Source of the DNA: Acetonema longum DSM 6540 | GTDB taxonomy: Bacteria; Bacillota; Negativicutes; Sporomusales; Acetonemataceae | Length of the DNA: 37,885 nt | Reading direction: 5' to 3' | Assembly: GCF_000219125.1 (NCBI RefSeq) | Contig: NZ_AFGF01000078.1 | Span: 14 to 37,898 of the forward strand | Shown: positions 18,347 to 26,095 of the stretch, one piece after another | Layout: each line of letters begins with the position of its first letter | Position numbering within the stretch: the stretch's first letter is position 1 | Notes under the pieces: generated by a model | What the model was told of the DNA's origin: nothing | The model's input: the letters and a program-made list of their open reading frames with translations, nothing else | The model's database searches: none | Position numbers and translations under genes: made by a program

Positions 18347-21068
18347 TCCATTCAGCTTCCTTTACCAGCGTCTTGCCGCCGTCCTCCGGCACCGGCACAG
18401 TAAATGCAACGACCGCACCTCCACCCGGGCCATTGCGGGCCCAAATCCGTCCCCGGTGGGCTTCCACAATGCTCTTGCAAATGGATAAGCCCAGTCCTGT
18501 ACCGGCGGCCTGCACCGCTTGCCGCGCACGGTAAAACTTTTCAAAGATTTTTTCCATATCCTGCTCCGGGATGCCGGAGCCGCTGTCCTGCACCGATACA
18601 ACAATCTCCGGGCCGCTTTGTACGGCGGCAATGATGATTTCGGCGCCGGGAGGCGAATATTTAACGGCATTGTCCAGCAAATTAACCAAGACATGCTCCA
18701 ATAACACGCAATCGGCCCGCAGCAACGGCAATTCAGGTGATATCCGGGTCCGCAGGAGATAATTTTGCGTTGTTTCGCCCATGCGGCGAATGGCAGTGCC
18801 CACGATATCCTCCACATCACACCAGTCAATTTTCAGTTCCAGCATTCCGCTTTCGATGCGGGCAGTATCCAGCAGATTGCCCACTACCCGTTCCATCCGG
18901 TTGGCGCTGTCTTTGACCGTCTCCAGCAACTCCCGCCGAATTTCGGCACTATAATGCGCCTCTGTGTCCAGCAAGGCAGCAGCAGCAGCGCTGATCGCCG
19001 CCAACGGCGTCCTGAGTTCGTGGGAAACCGAATTGAACAGCGCGGTGCGCAGTTGCTCCGACTCTTTTAGCAGCGCCGCCTGACGGGCGGCTTCGGTCAG
19101 GTTCCCCCGCTCCACGGCAATGGCTGCCAGCCCAGCCCAGGCATAAATAAGCTGCCGTTCTTCCTGGGTCATTTTCTGCTGCCCCATTTCAATGCCAAAC
19201 ACCCCGGCCATCCGCCGGTCGACGGTTAACGGCACGAATAAAAATTCCGCGCCAGGCAGGGTCTCGGTTGACCGCCCCGCTACCTGGCCATTGGCCCATA
19301 CCCAATTGGCCACCGCCTGTTCCGCAGCCGGCAAAGCCGGCTGGGCTGCCTGTCCCGCCGGCCCACTGACATCATAGTGAGCCTCTGCCGCCAGTTGTCC
19401 TTTGTCATCCGGCAGCAGCAGCACGGTATTGCGGCCGATCGCCACGCCAACATGTCTGACGAAGGTTTGGGCAATCCTGGTTACGTCAATGATTGCCGCA
19501 ATTTGGCGGCTAAAATCATATAAGGTCCGCACGCTGGTTTCCCGCTGCCGGGTCAGGCGCACTTCCTTACGCAGCGTTTCCGTCCGGCCGCCGACCACAA
19601 ACGAAATAACCAGAAAAATGGAAAAACTCAGCAAGTAACGAACATCACTCACCGTAAAGGTCAGCAACGGCGGCGTAAATAAAAAATTAAACGCCAGCAC
19701 ACTGGCCAGTGCTGTAATATAGGAAGGCCGGCGGCCCCATCGGACAGCGCTGAACAAAATCGGCAGCACATAGAGCAGGGCCGTGTTCACCGGGTCAAAA
19801 TGCTCCCGCCCCAGCCAGCTCAGCATCGTTACCGCTGCCGTCATCAGCAGTCCCTCGGCAACAGGCCTCCAAGACGCCGCCGGTGCGTCAGGCTGGGCCG
19901 TACTGATGGCGGAGTGTGCCTCAGTTTCAGCCTTGCTTTGAATCACGTAGATATTGATCCCTTCACTGCGCCGGATCAATTTATCCACCAGCGATCCCTG
20001 CCAAAATTCCCGCCAGCGGCTGTGGCGAGGCTTACCGATCACTACCGCCGTGACATTCTCGTTGCGGGCCACCGTCAAAATTTCCCCGACAATGTTGTTT
20101 CCGGCCACCGTAACAATTTTGCCGCCCAATTCCTCTGCCAGGCGCAAATTGCGCCAAACCCGGTCTTGTTCTTTTTCCCCCATAGGAAAACGGCGTGACG
20201 GGGTGTCGATATAGACAGCCAGAAAATCAGCCCGCAGTCCTTTAGCCAGACGGTGAGCCGCCCGAATGAGCTGCGCCGAAAACGGACTGGCGCTGATACA
20301 GACCATCACCCGGCCGGCTGCCGGCCAGGGACCGTTGATACGATGCAGCCGCATGTATTCTGCCATGTCTTGATCGACTCGGCCGGCGGTAAACCGCAGG
20401 GCCAGTTCCCGCAAAGCGTTGATATTGCCGGGACGAAAAAAACTTTTTAACGCTTGCTGGACCTGACCGGAAATATAGACCTTACCGTCCTTTAAACGTT
20501 TAATCAGATCTTCCGGCGGGATATCGATCAATTGGATGCTGTCAGCCTGCTCCACAAAGAAATCGGGTACCGTTTCCCGGACAATAATGCCGGTAATTTG
20601 AGCCACCACATCATTCAGGCTTTCTATGTGCTGAATGTTTAAAGTGGTATAGACATCGATCCCGGCGTTTAATAACTCCCCCACATCCTGAAACCGCCGG
20701 ATATGACGGGAGCCTTCCACATTGGTATGGGCCAGTTCGTCCACCAGAACCAAGGCCGGCCTCTGCGCCAAGATGGCGTCAATGTCCATTTCCGTTAAAA
20801 TCCTGCCCCGGTATTCCAGAACTTTCGGGGCGATGCGGGGCAGCCTCTCCAGCAGCTTCCCGGTCTCCGCCCGGTCATGGGTCTCCACCCATCCCACCGC
20901 CACCTGCACGCCTTCCGCCAGCCGGCTATGGGCCGCTTCCAGCATGGTATAGGTTTTACCGACCCCGGCCGCCGCCCCTAGAAAAACTGTCAGCCGGCCA
21001 CGATTTTCTCTATGAATTCGCTGCAGCAGCTCTTGTGGATCAGGCCGCCGTTCCTCTTCTTTGGGCAT
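18312..21068 (-). CDS. kdpD: KdpD sensor histidine kinase
   Basis: From the ATG at 21068 (GGGGAG 9 bases upstream) the protein has 918 residues, full length for KdpD. In order: the KdpD N-terminal domain with Walker A GAAAGVGKT (31-39) and a Walker B-like LVLVDELAHTN; a universal-stress-like domain with the VIGKPRHSRWREF stretch; four closely spaced membrane helices (around 395-490); a GAF-like region; the H-box VSHELRTPLAAI (His near 680); and an ATPase domain with N-box LLDNAVKYSPPG and G-box GTGLGLSICKSIVEAH. It senses low K+ or turgor and phosphorylates KdpE. A possible promoter is TTTACA-16-TAATAA around 21173-21200 on the minus strand. Confidence 0.95.
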   Translation of the reverse strand: MPKEEERRPDPQELLQRIHRENRGRLTVFLGAAAGVGKTYTMLEAAHSRLAEGVQVAVGWVETHDRAETGKLLERLPRIAPKVLEYRGRILTEMDIDAILAQRPALVLVDELAHTNVEGSRHIRRFQDVGELLNAGIDVYTTLNIQHIESLNDVVAQITGIIVRETVPDFFVEQADSIQLIDIPPEDLIKRLKDGKVYISGQVQQALKSFFRPGNINALRELALRFTAGRVDQDMAEYMRLHRINGPWPAAGRVMVCISASPFSAQLIRAAHRLAKGLRADFLAVYIDTPSRRFPMGEKEQDRVWRNLRLAEELGGKIVTVAGNNIVGEILTVARNENVTAVVIGKPRHSRWREFWQGSLVDKLIRRSEGINIYVIQSKAETEAHSAISTAQPDAPAASWRPVAEGLLMTAAVTMLSWLGREHFDPVNTALLYVLPILFSAVRWGRRPSYITALASVLAFNFLFTPPLLTFTVSDVRYLLSFSIFLVISFVVGGRTETLRKEVRLTRQRETSVRTLYDFSRQIAAIIDVTRIAQTFVRHVGVAIGRNTVLLLPDDKGQLAAEAHYDVSGPAGQAAQPALPAAEQAVANWVWANGQVAGRSTETLPGAEFLFVPLTVDRRMAGVFGIEMGQQKMTQEERQLIYAWAGLAAIAVERGNLTEAARQAALLKESEQLRTALFNSVSHELRTPLAAISAAAAALLDTEAHYSAEIRRELLETVKDSANRMERVVGNLLDTARIESGMLELKIDWCDVEDIVGTAIRRMGETTQNYLLRTRISPELPLLRADCVLLEHVLVNLLDNAVKYSPPGAEIIIAAVQSGPEIVVSVQDSGSGIPEQDMEKIFEKFYRARQAVQAAGTGLGLSICKSIVEAHRGRIWARNGPGGGAVVAFTVPVPEDGGKTLVKEAEWNDGKGTQNFSD

Positions 21069-21589
21069 TCCATCCAGCTCCCCACTAAACAAAGCATTTA
21101 CAGTATCCCTATCTTAAAGCAATTTACCCGTATCTTTCCCTTTCAGCCCTTGTCGTCAGTCGCATATATATATCTAACATTATTATTGTACCTCTGATCG
21201 TTGTAAAAACGATATCAAGAAACAATATCTTGATGTAAAAAAAAAGTAAAGACGCCGCCCGATAAGTATATTCTGCGAAATAAAAAAAACTGGCTGATGC
21301 CAATTTTTATCTGCCTGACGCTGCTGGTCGAAATGACGCGGCTTGTTGTATAACGGAAAGTTGGACCCGACCATAGTGTCGCCACTACCCTGCAAACGGC
21401 CGCCATCAGCATTATGGCTGCGGATATCTCCACCACAAGTATTCTCTGAAGAAGATTAGAGAATATCCTGACGACGGCATGCTGTTTTCAACTTGGTTCT
21501 GAAAAAAATGCACTCGTTTAGTCAGCGGCGATCGGAAGGACGATTGAACTGCCATGTGCATAAAGATAGGTGATATGGATTAGCGGCTG
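21069..21589. other. gene-poor interval upstream of kdpD
   Basis: This 521-bp stretch shows no gene I can support. It holds the likely kdpD promoter (minus strand, about 21173-21200), an A-rich patch near 21235-21250, and a small hairpin TATTCTCT/AGAGAATA (21440-21447 with 21458-21465). Minus-strand frames of about 70 codons near 21200-21430 have no ribosome site and no recognisable domain. They could be an old gene remnant, but I cannot name one. Confidence 0.4.
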
Positions 21590-22291
21590 TTATTCGTCCA
21601 CTAGCCGGTAACCCACCCCTATCTCCGTCACGATATACCGCGGTTTTGCCGGGTTCTTCTCGATTTTTCGCCTAAGCCCTGCCATGAGCGCTCGCAGGGC
21701 CTGTGTATCATTTCCGTAGCTTACGCCCCAAATCTCTTTTAAAATCTGCTTCGTCGTAAGCACTTTTCCAATATTCCTGAAAAAAAGCGCCAATAAATTA
21801 TATTCCAGGGGAGTAACATGGGTTTCGTTCCCATCCAGATAAACCAACCGCTTGTCAAAATCAATTTTTAACCCTCCTGCCTGGAGGACGCTTTGCACTT
21901 TTCCGCCGCTGCGCTGCCTGTATAAATATCGCAGCACGACACGGATACGGGCAAAAAGCTCCGTTGCGGAGAAGGGCTTTGTCAAATAATCGTCGGCTCC
22001 CAGATCCAGGGCAGCCGCTTTTTCTTTGTCCTGATCCCGGGCGGAAATAACGATAATCGGCATTTCCGACCACTCGCGGACTTTCCTGATAATCTCCATG
22101 CCGTCAATGTCCGGCAATCCCAGGTCCAACAGCATTAGGTCGATAGGTTCGGAGGCCAGGAGGCTTAATGCACTCTCACCGGTAGTAGCGGCGATGTGCC
22201 TGAACCCCTCTGTATCCAGCAAATAGCCGATATAATTTCGGATCTGCCTGTCGTCTTCAACCGCAAGGACATATGCGTTATATGGTGTCAT
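21590..22291 (-). CDS. second KdpE-like response regulator
   Basis: An OmpR-family regulator of about 233 residues. The receiver has EDD near residue 13, the phospho-acceptor Asp in LMLLDLGLPDIDG and the Lys in LTKPFSATELFARIR. The winged-helix domain ends with KPRYIVTEIGVGYRLVDE, closely like KdpE. An ATG at 22297 is also in frame but sits against the ribosome site GGCGGGTGA; the ATG at 22291 is better spaced. It lies about 110 bp after the reduced kinase gene, its likely partner. This pair probably arose from kdpDE, and its signal and targets are unknown. The paired four-box arrays described below are candidate binding sites. Confidence 0.88.
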   Translation of the reverse strand: MTPYNAYVLAVEDDRQIRNYIGYLLDTEGFRHIAATTGESALSLLASEPIDLMLLDLGLPDIDGMEIIRKVREWSEMPIIVISARDQDKEKAAALDLGADDYLTKPFSATELFARIRVVLRYLYRQRSGGKVQSVLQAGGLKIDFDKRLVYLDGNETHVTPLEYNLLALFFRNIGKVLTTKQILKEIWGVSYGNDTQALRALMAGLRRKIEKNPAKPRYIVTEIGVGYRLVDE

Positions 22292-22344
22292 GTTCATTCA
22301 CCCGCCTAAGTGATGCAGAGCATCGCGTAGTAGCAGAAAGTAAG

Positions 22345-22396
22345 GCGCATTTCGGGCAAAGCCAATGAGTCCTGCTGTCACAGAAACGAAATGCGC
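22345..22396. repeat. hairpin between kinase and regulator genes
   Basis: GCGCATTTCG (22345-22354) pairs perfectly with CGAAATGCGC (22387-22396) around a 32-base loop. A flanking GAAAG/CTTTC pair extends it. It lies in the 112-bp gap between the kinase stop and the regulator start. There is no T-run, so attenuation or mRNA processing is as likely as termination. Confidence 0.6.
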
Positions 22397-22403
22397 TGCT
22401 TTC

Positions 22404-23225
22404 CTAGTTCTCTAGCGGAAGCTTAAAAATAAACTCCGCTCCTGGTCCGTCGGTGCGATTACGGGCCATTATGCTTCCACCATGAGCTTTTACCACCGCG
22501 TCGCATATGGGCAGCCCCAGCCCTATGCCTGGCTGGGCATCGTCAGGCTTAACCCGCGACGTATAAAACATCTGAAAAATATGCGGCAATTCAGAGTCCG
22601 CGATGCCATTGCCTCTGTCACGGACAGCAAACACAGCATACATGTTGTTCTGAAGATCTTCTTGATCCGTTGTCACCGAAACGCTGATTTCATCTTGGAG
22701 AGCTGTATGCTTGACGGCATTGTCCAAAAGATTGATCAGCACCTGCCTGATCAGCCTGGCATCCATCGGGATAAGCAATAATTCATCCGGTACCTGAACC
22801 GTTATTTCATACTCCGGATAGTATCGCGAAATATGGTGGATCGCAGCCCCTACCACCTCTTCGGCAGCTTCCTTCTGTTTGTTGAGCACCGGCTTGCCAT
22901 CCTGCAGACGGGTCAGGCTCAAAATGTTCTCAACGAGAGAATGCAGCCAGTCGGCATCTTTATGAATTCCGGCTATAAGAGGGTACCTCCGGTCATTTTG
23001 GGCCGTCATATTCATCAGCATCTCAGACGTTCCGATGATACCGGCAAGAGGGGTGCGTAAGTCATGGGAAATGGACCGCAGCAAATTTCCCCGAAAGCGC
23101 TCCCTCAGGATTTCCTCGGTGACTCTTGTCCGCTGACGGACGGTGCGAAAGTGGTTCGCCGCCAGGGCAATGCATAAAAAGGCTAAAAGGCAGACAATGA
23201 CGATATGAGCCTCCGGCAGTCCCAT
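22404..23225 (-). CDS. reduced KdpD-like sensor histidine kinase without sensor domains
   Basis: A 273-residue kinase starting at the ATG at 23225 (GAGGA 5 bases upstream; an in-frame GTG at 23237 precedes the site and is rejected). It has one membrane helix (IVIVCLLAFLCIALAA, residues 8-23), then directly the dimerisation helix with H-box SISHDLRTPLAGI (His54), and an ATPase domain with NLLDNAVKH, DRGNGI and GIGLGLPICDAVVKAHGG. KdpD's ATP-binding N-domain, stress-protein domain, four helices and GAF are all missing. It either senses through the helix or needs a partner protein. It is probably cotranscribed with the regulator downstream. The four-box array lies directly upstream and reaches its ribosome site. 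Confidence 0.87.
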   Translation of the reverse strand: MGLPEAHIVIVCLLAFLCIALAANHFRTVRQRTRVTEEILRERFRGNLLRSISHDLRTPLAGIIGTSEMLMNMTAQNDRRYPLIAGIHKDADWLHSLVENILSLTRLQDGKPVLNKQKEAAEEVVGAAIHHISRYYPEYEITVQVPDELLLIPMDARLIRQVLINLLDNAVKHTALQDEISVSVTTDQEDLQNNMYAVFAVRDRGNGIADSELPHIFQMFYTSRVKPDDAQPGIGLGLPICDAVVKAHGGSIMARNRTDGPGAEFIFKLPLEN

Positions 23226-23232
23226 AATTTTC

Positions 23233-23296
23233 CTCACAACTCTTTCACACGGTTATCTACATTCTCACACCATGGTCACAGAATTTTTGGTATAAT
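23233..23296 (+). promoter_or_regulatory. four-box operator-like array with -10 box, copy 1
   Basis: Plus-strand hexamers CTCACA (23233-23238), TTCACA (23244-23249), CTCACA (23264-23269) and GTCACA (23275-23280) start at steps of 11, 20 and 11 bp. A TATAAT (23291-23296) follows after a 10-bp gap. Direct repeats spaced one or two helical turns apart upstream of a -10 are how OmpR/PhoB-type regulators bind. Read on the plus strand it would drive a transcript antisense to the Cys-rich gene and towards the Rnk-like gene. On the minus strand the boxes end in the kinase's ribosome site and could repress it. Copy 2, at 25994-26057, has the same geometry. Confidence 0.65.
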
Positions 23297-23336
23297 AATT
23301 CTCAATGGATAATAGATAAATCGCTTAATGCGGACG

Positions 23337-23732
23337 TTATCCATTTATTCTTAATGCTGGGCACAGACCGGCGTAATAATAAGAATCTTCTCTTCGCGTC
23401 AATCGTAAGCGGTAATATTGGCAATAAGAGAACTGGCAATCATAATGGAGGCACATTTCGCAATCCTGAATAACAAACCCCTGTTCTCTCACCAAACGGG
23501 CTATGCGAAACTGGCCGCCCAGCAGAAATTGCAGCCGGCTTATATTGAAGAGATTCTTATCGTTCGAGAGATCAGGATATTTTCGCTTAAGCAGCAGTTC
23601 AATATCGTCCAGAATCAGATCGAGTTGTACTTCAGGGTCCAAAAGAGCTTGGTTATCACTATTGGCTGATGGATTGAATAGATCAGTTGCCAAGATTTCT
23701 TTATCCGTTTTTTTTCCCGTCACATTCTGCAT
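23337..23732 (-). CDS. uncharacterised Cys-rich protein
   Basis: A 131-residue protein with no family I recognise. The first 60 residues are acidic and polar. The C-terminal third holds four cysteines in C-X2-C-X4-C-X4-C spacing (CEMCLHYDCQFSYC) followed by aromatic residues and a further Cys in AGLCPAL, which could bind zinc or an iron-sulphur cluster. No signal peptide or membrane helix is seen. GAGGT lies 7 bases before the ATG at 23732, which supports translation. It precedes the reduced kinase gene on the same strand (about 110 bp gap), so it might belong to that two-component unit. This is context only. Confidence 0.6.
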   Translation of the reverse strand: MQNVTGKKTDKEILATDLFNPSANSDNQALLDPEVQLDLILDDIELLLKRKYPDLSNDKNLFNISRLQFLLGGQFRIARLVREQGFVIQDCEMCLHYDCQFSYCQYYRLRLTRREDSYYYAGLCPALRING

Positions 23733-23854
23733 TATTCATACCTCACCGTTCAGAATTTTTTATTAATTCCTGAACGCCCTTATTTTTAGTATACCAATAT
23801 CCGGGCGACGACACAATCTTACAAGCAAGATTGCGGGGTTCCTTTAACATCATG

Positions 23855-23882
23855 CGACTATCTGTGCATAGCAAGATAGTCG
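23855..23882 (+). repeat. hairpin upstream of the Rnk-like gene
   Basis: CGACTATCT (23855-23863) pairs with AGATAGTCG (23874-23882) around a 10-base loop, followed by TTCTGTTT. It could be a weak terminator for any plus-strand transcript from the array at 23233-23296, or a 5' leader structure of the downstream gene. Confidence 0.5.
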
Positions 23883-23929
23883 TTCTGTTTATGAACTATT
23901 GGATAAATTTCAAAGAAAGAAGGGATTGC

Positions 23930-24343
23930 ATGTCGAAAGCCATCTTTATTACCCGCAGGGACCTGGAGAGACTGGAAAAGTTAATTCAAATCGAAGAAGA
24001 ATTTAAAGCAGGCAACAAGCTCCCCCTGCAGGAATTAAAGTCCGAGCTCAAACGGGCTCTCATCGCCGAACCTCAGAATATTCCGGCTGATGTGATTACG
24101 ATGCGATCGCAGGTATTGCTAAAAGACATGAGCAGCGGGGAAGAAATGATTTTCACGCTGGTGTATCCGGAAGAGGCTGATATGCTTGAGGGAAAGATTT
24201 CGGTATTAGCGCCGATCGGCATGGCTATTTTGGGATACCGGGAAAAGGACAAGGTTGAATGGGCCATCCCCGGAGGGATCGCCCTGTTAAAGGTGGAAAA
24301 AATTCTTTTTCAGCCGGAGGCCAGCGGTAATTTCGATTTATGA
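23930..24343 (+). CDS. Rnk/GreA-type transcription factor-like protein
   Basis: A 137-residue cytoplasmic protein resembling Rnk, a relative of GreA/GreB. An N-terminal short helical part begins MSKAIFITRRDLERLEKLI, and a C-terminal FKBP-like GreA domain contains RSQVLLKDMSSGEEMIFTLV, the VYPEEAD loop, ISVLAPIGMAILGY and a closing VEWAIPGG. Such proteins bind RNA polymerase near the secondary channel. The short coiled coil lacks an obvious GreA-type acidic tip, so cleavage activity is unlikely. GAAGGG lies 6 bases before the ATG at 23930; upstream in-frame codons lack ribosome sites. It is convergent with the ACT-HTH gene (16 bp gap). Confidence 0.8.
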   Translation: MSKAIFITRRDLERLEKLIQIEEEFKAGNKLPLQELKSELKRALIAEPQNIPADVITMRSQVLLKDMSSGEEMIFTLVYPEEADMLEGKISVLAPIGMAILGYREKDKVEWAIPGGIALLKVEKILFQPEASGNFDL

Positions 24344-24359
24344 TTCTATTGCCTGTATT

Positions 24360-24830
24360 TCAGCACCCGCCCGATCGCAAACCGTATTTTTTAAGTTTTT
24401 TTAACACTGCGGTATGGGATAGACCCAGCGCCGCACCCAGCTGCCGGGAAGAACGAAATTTTCGCATGGCCGCCTGTAATATATCGCGTTCTACCTCGCC
24501 TAACCGCTCTTCCAGCGTCTGATAGGCGGGGATTTCATTTGTCGCCGCCGTTTCTTCCCGGGCGGCAACTAACGCCGCCAGTTGTTCGGCCCGTTGTTGC
24601 GAAGGTATAGAAGGGACTTCATTCACGCGGCAGATCCCGTCTACCTGCTGCAATGCCTGGATAACCTGCGGTTTTTGCTCCTTAGAAGCAAGCTGACATT
24701 CCAGATAGATGACGCCCGTATCTGTCGCATCTACTTTAACAGATACGATATTACATTCCCAAATTACCATTACTTGCGCAATATCCCGCAGCAACCCCAG
24801 CCTATCTGTATAAGACATGCATAAACGCAT
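24360..24830 (-). CDS. free-standing ACT domain plus Fis/TyrR-type HTH regulator
   Basis: A 156-residue protein that keeps only the two ends of a TyrR-like regulator. The N-terminal ACT domain (RLCMSYTDRLGLLRDIAQVM onward, to about residue 70) usually binds an amino acid. The C-terminal Fis-type helix-turn-helix is in the last 45 residues (EVERDILQAAMRKFRSSRQL, then GLSHTAVLKKLKKYGLR). The PAS and AAA+ (sigma-54-contacting) modules are absent, so it cannot activate sigma-54 promoters by itself and may act as a simple repressor or modulator. GGAGG lies 7 bases before the ATG at 24830. It starts 27 bp after the mreB paralogue and is probably cotranscribed with it. Target and ligand unknown. Confidence 0.82.
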   Translation of the reverse strand: MRLCMSYTDRLGLLRDIAQVMVIWECNIVSVKVDATDTGVIYLECQLASKEQKPQVIQALQQVDGICRVNEVPSIPSQQRAEQLAALVAAREETAATNEIPAYQTLEERLGEVERDILQAAMRKFRSSRQLGAALGLSHTAVLKKLKKYGLRSGGC

Positions 24831-24857
24831 AAAAACGCCTCCTCCCTTCTGCCAGTT

Positions 24858-25889
24858 CTAATGCCCCAGGGAATGCGTAACCGGACGCATGACAGCAAGA
24901 TTGTCCAATACCTTACCAATGCCCTGCATCACACAAGTAAGAGGCTCAGCCGCCACAGATACCCTGATGCCGGTTTCTCTCGCCAGCAGCGCATCCAATC
25001 CCCGCAGCAAAGCGCCGCCGCCGGTCAGAACCATGCCGTGCTCGATGATATCTGCCACCAATTCAGGCGGTGTGCCTTCCAGCGTGTTTTTTACCACGTC
25101 AACAATAGCGGCCAACGGTTCAGTCAGAGCCAGACGCACCTCCTGTTCCGACAGGACCAGTGCCTTCGGCAGCCCGCTCAGCAGACTGCGTCCGCGAACC
25201 TCCAGCTGTGCTTCCCCTCCCGGTATCGCACTGGTAGAACCGATTTCAATCTTAATCGCCTCCGCCGTCCGTTCACCGATCATCAAACCGTGGGTCCTTC
25301 TTATATACTGGCTGATGGCTTTGTCCATTTCAGCGCCGCCAATGCGGATGGCCTTGCTTCTGACGATGCCGCCCAGCGAAATAACCGCTACATCGGTTGT
25401 GCCGCCGCCGATATCCACCACGATGCTGCCGGTAGGCTCCCCTATAGGCAAGCCGGCGCCTATGGCCGATGCCATAGGCTCTTCAATCAAATATACTTCC
25501 TGGGCTCCGGCCTGTGTCGCTGCTGATACCAAGGCCCTCTGCTCCACGTCCGTGTTGAGTAAAGGAACTCCGATGACAACTCGCGGTTTCTTATAAAAAC
25601 GGGATGAAACAACTTTGCGGATAAAATACTGCAACATTTGCTGCGTGATGGTAAGATCATCAATAACCCCGTTTTTTAGCGGCCGAAGCGCCGCAATATT
25701 CCTCGGAGTCCGTCCCAGCATTGCCCTGGCTTCTGCTCCTATTGCCAGCACCTCACCGCTGGGCTGGAGCACCGCAACCACCGAAGGCTCCTGCAAAACA
25801 ATACCCTGCTCTTTACTATAGACCAGCGTATTAGTAGTCCCCAAATCAATTCCCAAGTCGCCGCTCAATGCCCGAGAAAAGCCAAGCAT
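24858..25889 (-). CDS. mreB: MreB-family actin-like protein (orphan paralogue)
   Basis: A 343-residue actin-like ATPase that forms membrane-associated filaments guiding wall synthesis. Motifs: phosphate-1 GDLGIDLGTTNTLVY (from residue 10), connecting and phosphate-2 DIGGGTTDVAVISLGG, EEPMASAIGAGLPI, KIEIGSTSAIPGG, and the adenosine loop MVLTGGGALLRGLD. The length is normal for MreB/Mbl/MreBH. No mreC or mreD follows, unlike the main mreBCD locus, so this is probably a paralogue with a conditional role. Its ATG overlaps the stop of a 21-codon leader ORF (TGATG), implying translational coupling, and the ACT-HTH gene follows. The upstream promoter carries copy 2 of the four-box array. Confidence 0.92.
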   Translation of the reverse strand: MLGFSRALSGDLGIDLGTTNTLVYSKEQGIVLQEPSVVAVLQPSGEVLAIGAEARAMLGRTPRNIAALRPLKNGVIDDLTITQQMLQYFIRKVVSSRFYKKPRVVIGVPLLNTDVEQRALVSAATQAGAQEVYLIEEPMASAIGAGLPIGEPTGSIVVDIGGGTTDVAVISLGGIVRSKAIRIGGAEMDKAISQYIRRTHGLMIGERTAEAIKIEIGSTSAIPGGEAQLEVRGRSLLSGLPKALVLSEQEVRLALTEPLAAIVDVVKNTLEGTPPELVADIIEHGMVLTGGGALLRGLDALLARETGIRVSVAAEPLTCVMQGIGKVLDNLAVMRPVTHSLGH

Positions 25890-25954
25890 CAGCAGCCACC
25901 GCCCATGCTGTCTGCATTAACCGCCTCACTGTGTCCGGAGCTCCATGTCTTCAT
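25889..25954 (-). CDS. 21-codon leader ORF overlapping the mreB start
   Basis: A small frame with an excellent ribosome site (GAGGTG, then AAAAG, then the ATG at 25954). The peptide begins MKTWSSGHSE and ends SMGGGC. Its TGA stop shares bases with the mreB ATG (TGATG), the classic arrangement for coupled translation. The peptide is polar, not membrane-spanning, and has no family I know. It could be a simple coupling device, a regulatory leader, or a functional small peptide with a terminal Gly-Gly-Gly-Cys. Confidence 0.55.
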   Translation of the reverse strand: MKTWSSGHSEAVNADSMGGGC

Positions 25955-25993
25955 CTTTTCACCTCATGCTCAATGATTGATTCAGTTCTCATT

Positions 25994-26057
25994 ATCATAA
26001 TAAAAATGTTGTGAGTACAGTGTGAGAAAACAGTCAATCGTGTGAGTATGGTGTGAG
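25994..26057 (-). promoter_or_regulatory. four-box operator-like array with -10 box, copy 2 (mreB operon promoter)
   Basis: On the minus strand, four CTCACA hexamers (plus-strand TGTGAG at 26052-26057, 26041-26046, 26021-26026 and 26010-26015) lie at steps of 11, 20 and 11 bp. TATGAT (25999-25994) follows after a 10-bp gap. This is the same box spacing and the same gap to the -10 as at 23233-23296. Transcription from here would enter the leader ORF and mreB after roughly 35 bases. No -35 is needed if an OmpR-type activator binds the boxes. Confidence 0.7.
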
Positions 26058-26061
26058 AATG

Positions 26062-26095
26062 AAAAAGACCGTTCAGTTTTGACACTGAGACGGTC
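26062..26095 (-). terminator. intrinsic terminator downstream of the MscS gene
   Basis: On the minus strand GACCGT..CAGT pairs with ACTG..ACGGTC (bulged 10-bp stem), followed by TTTTT. It lies about 260 bp after the mechanosensitive-channel stop and just before the four-box array, so it insulates the mreB promoter. Confidence 0.75.

Noticed and set aside
21200-21430. Two overlapping minus-strand frames of about 70 codons upstream of kdpD
   Set aside because: Neither has a ribosome site or a recognisable domain. They could be a remnant, but nothing supports a gene.
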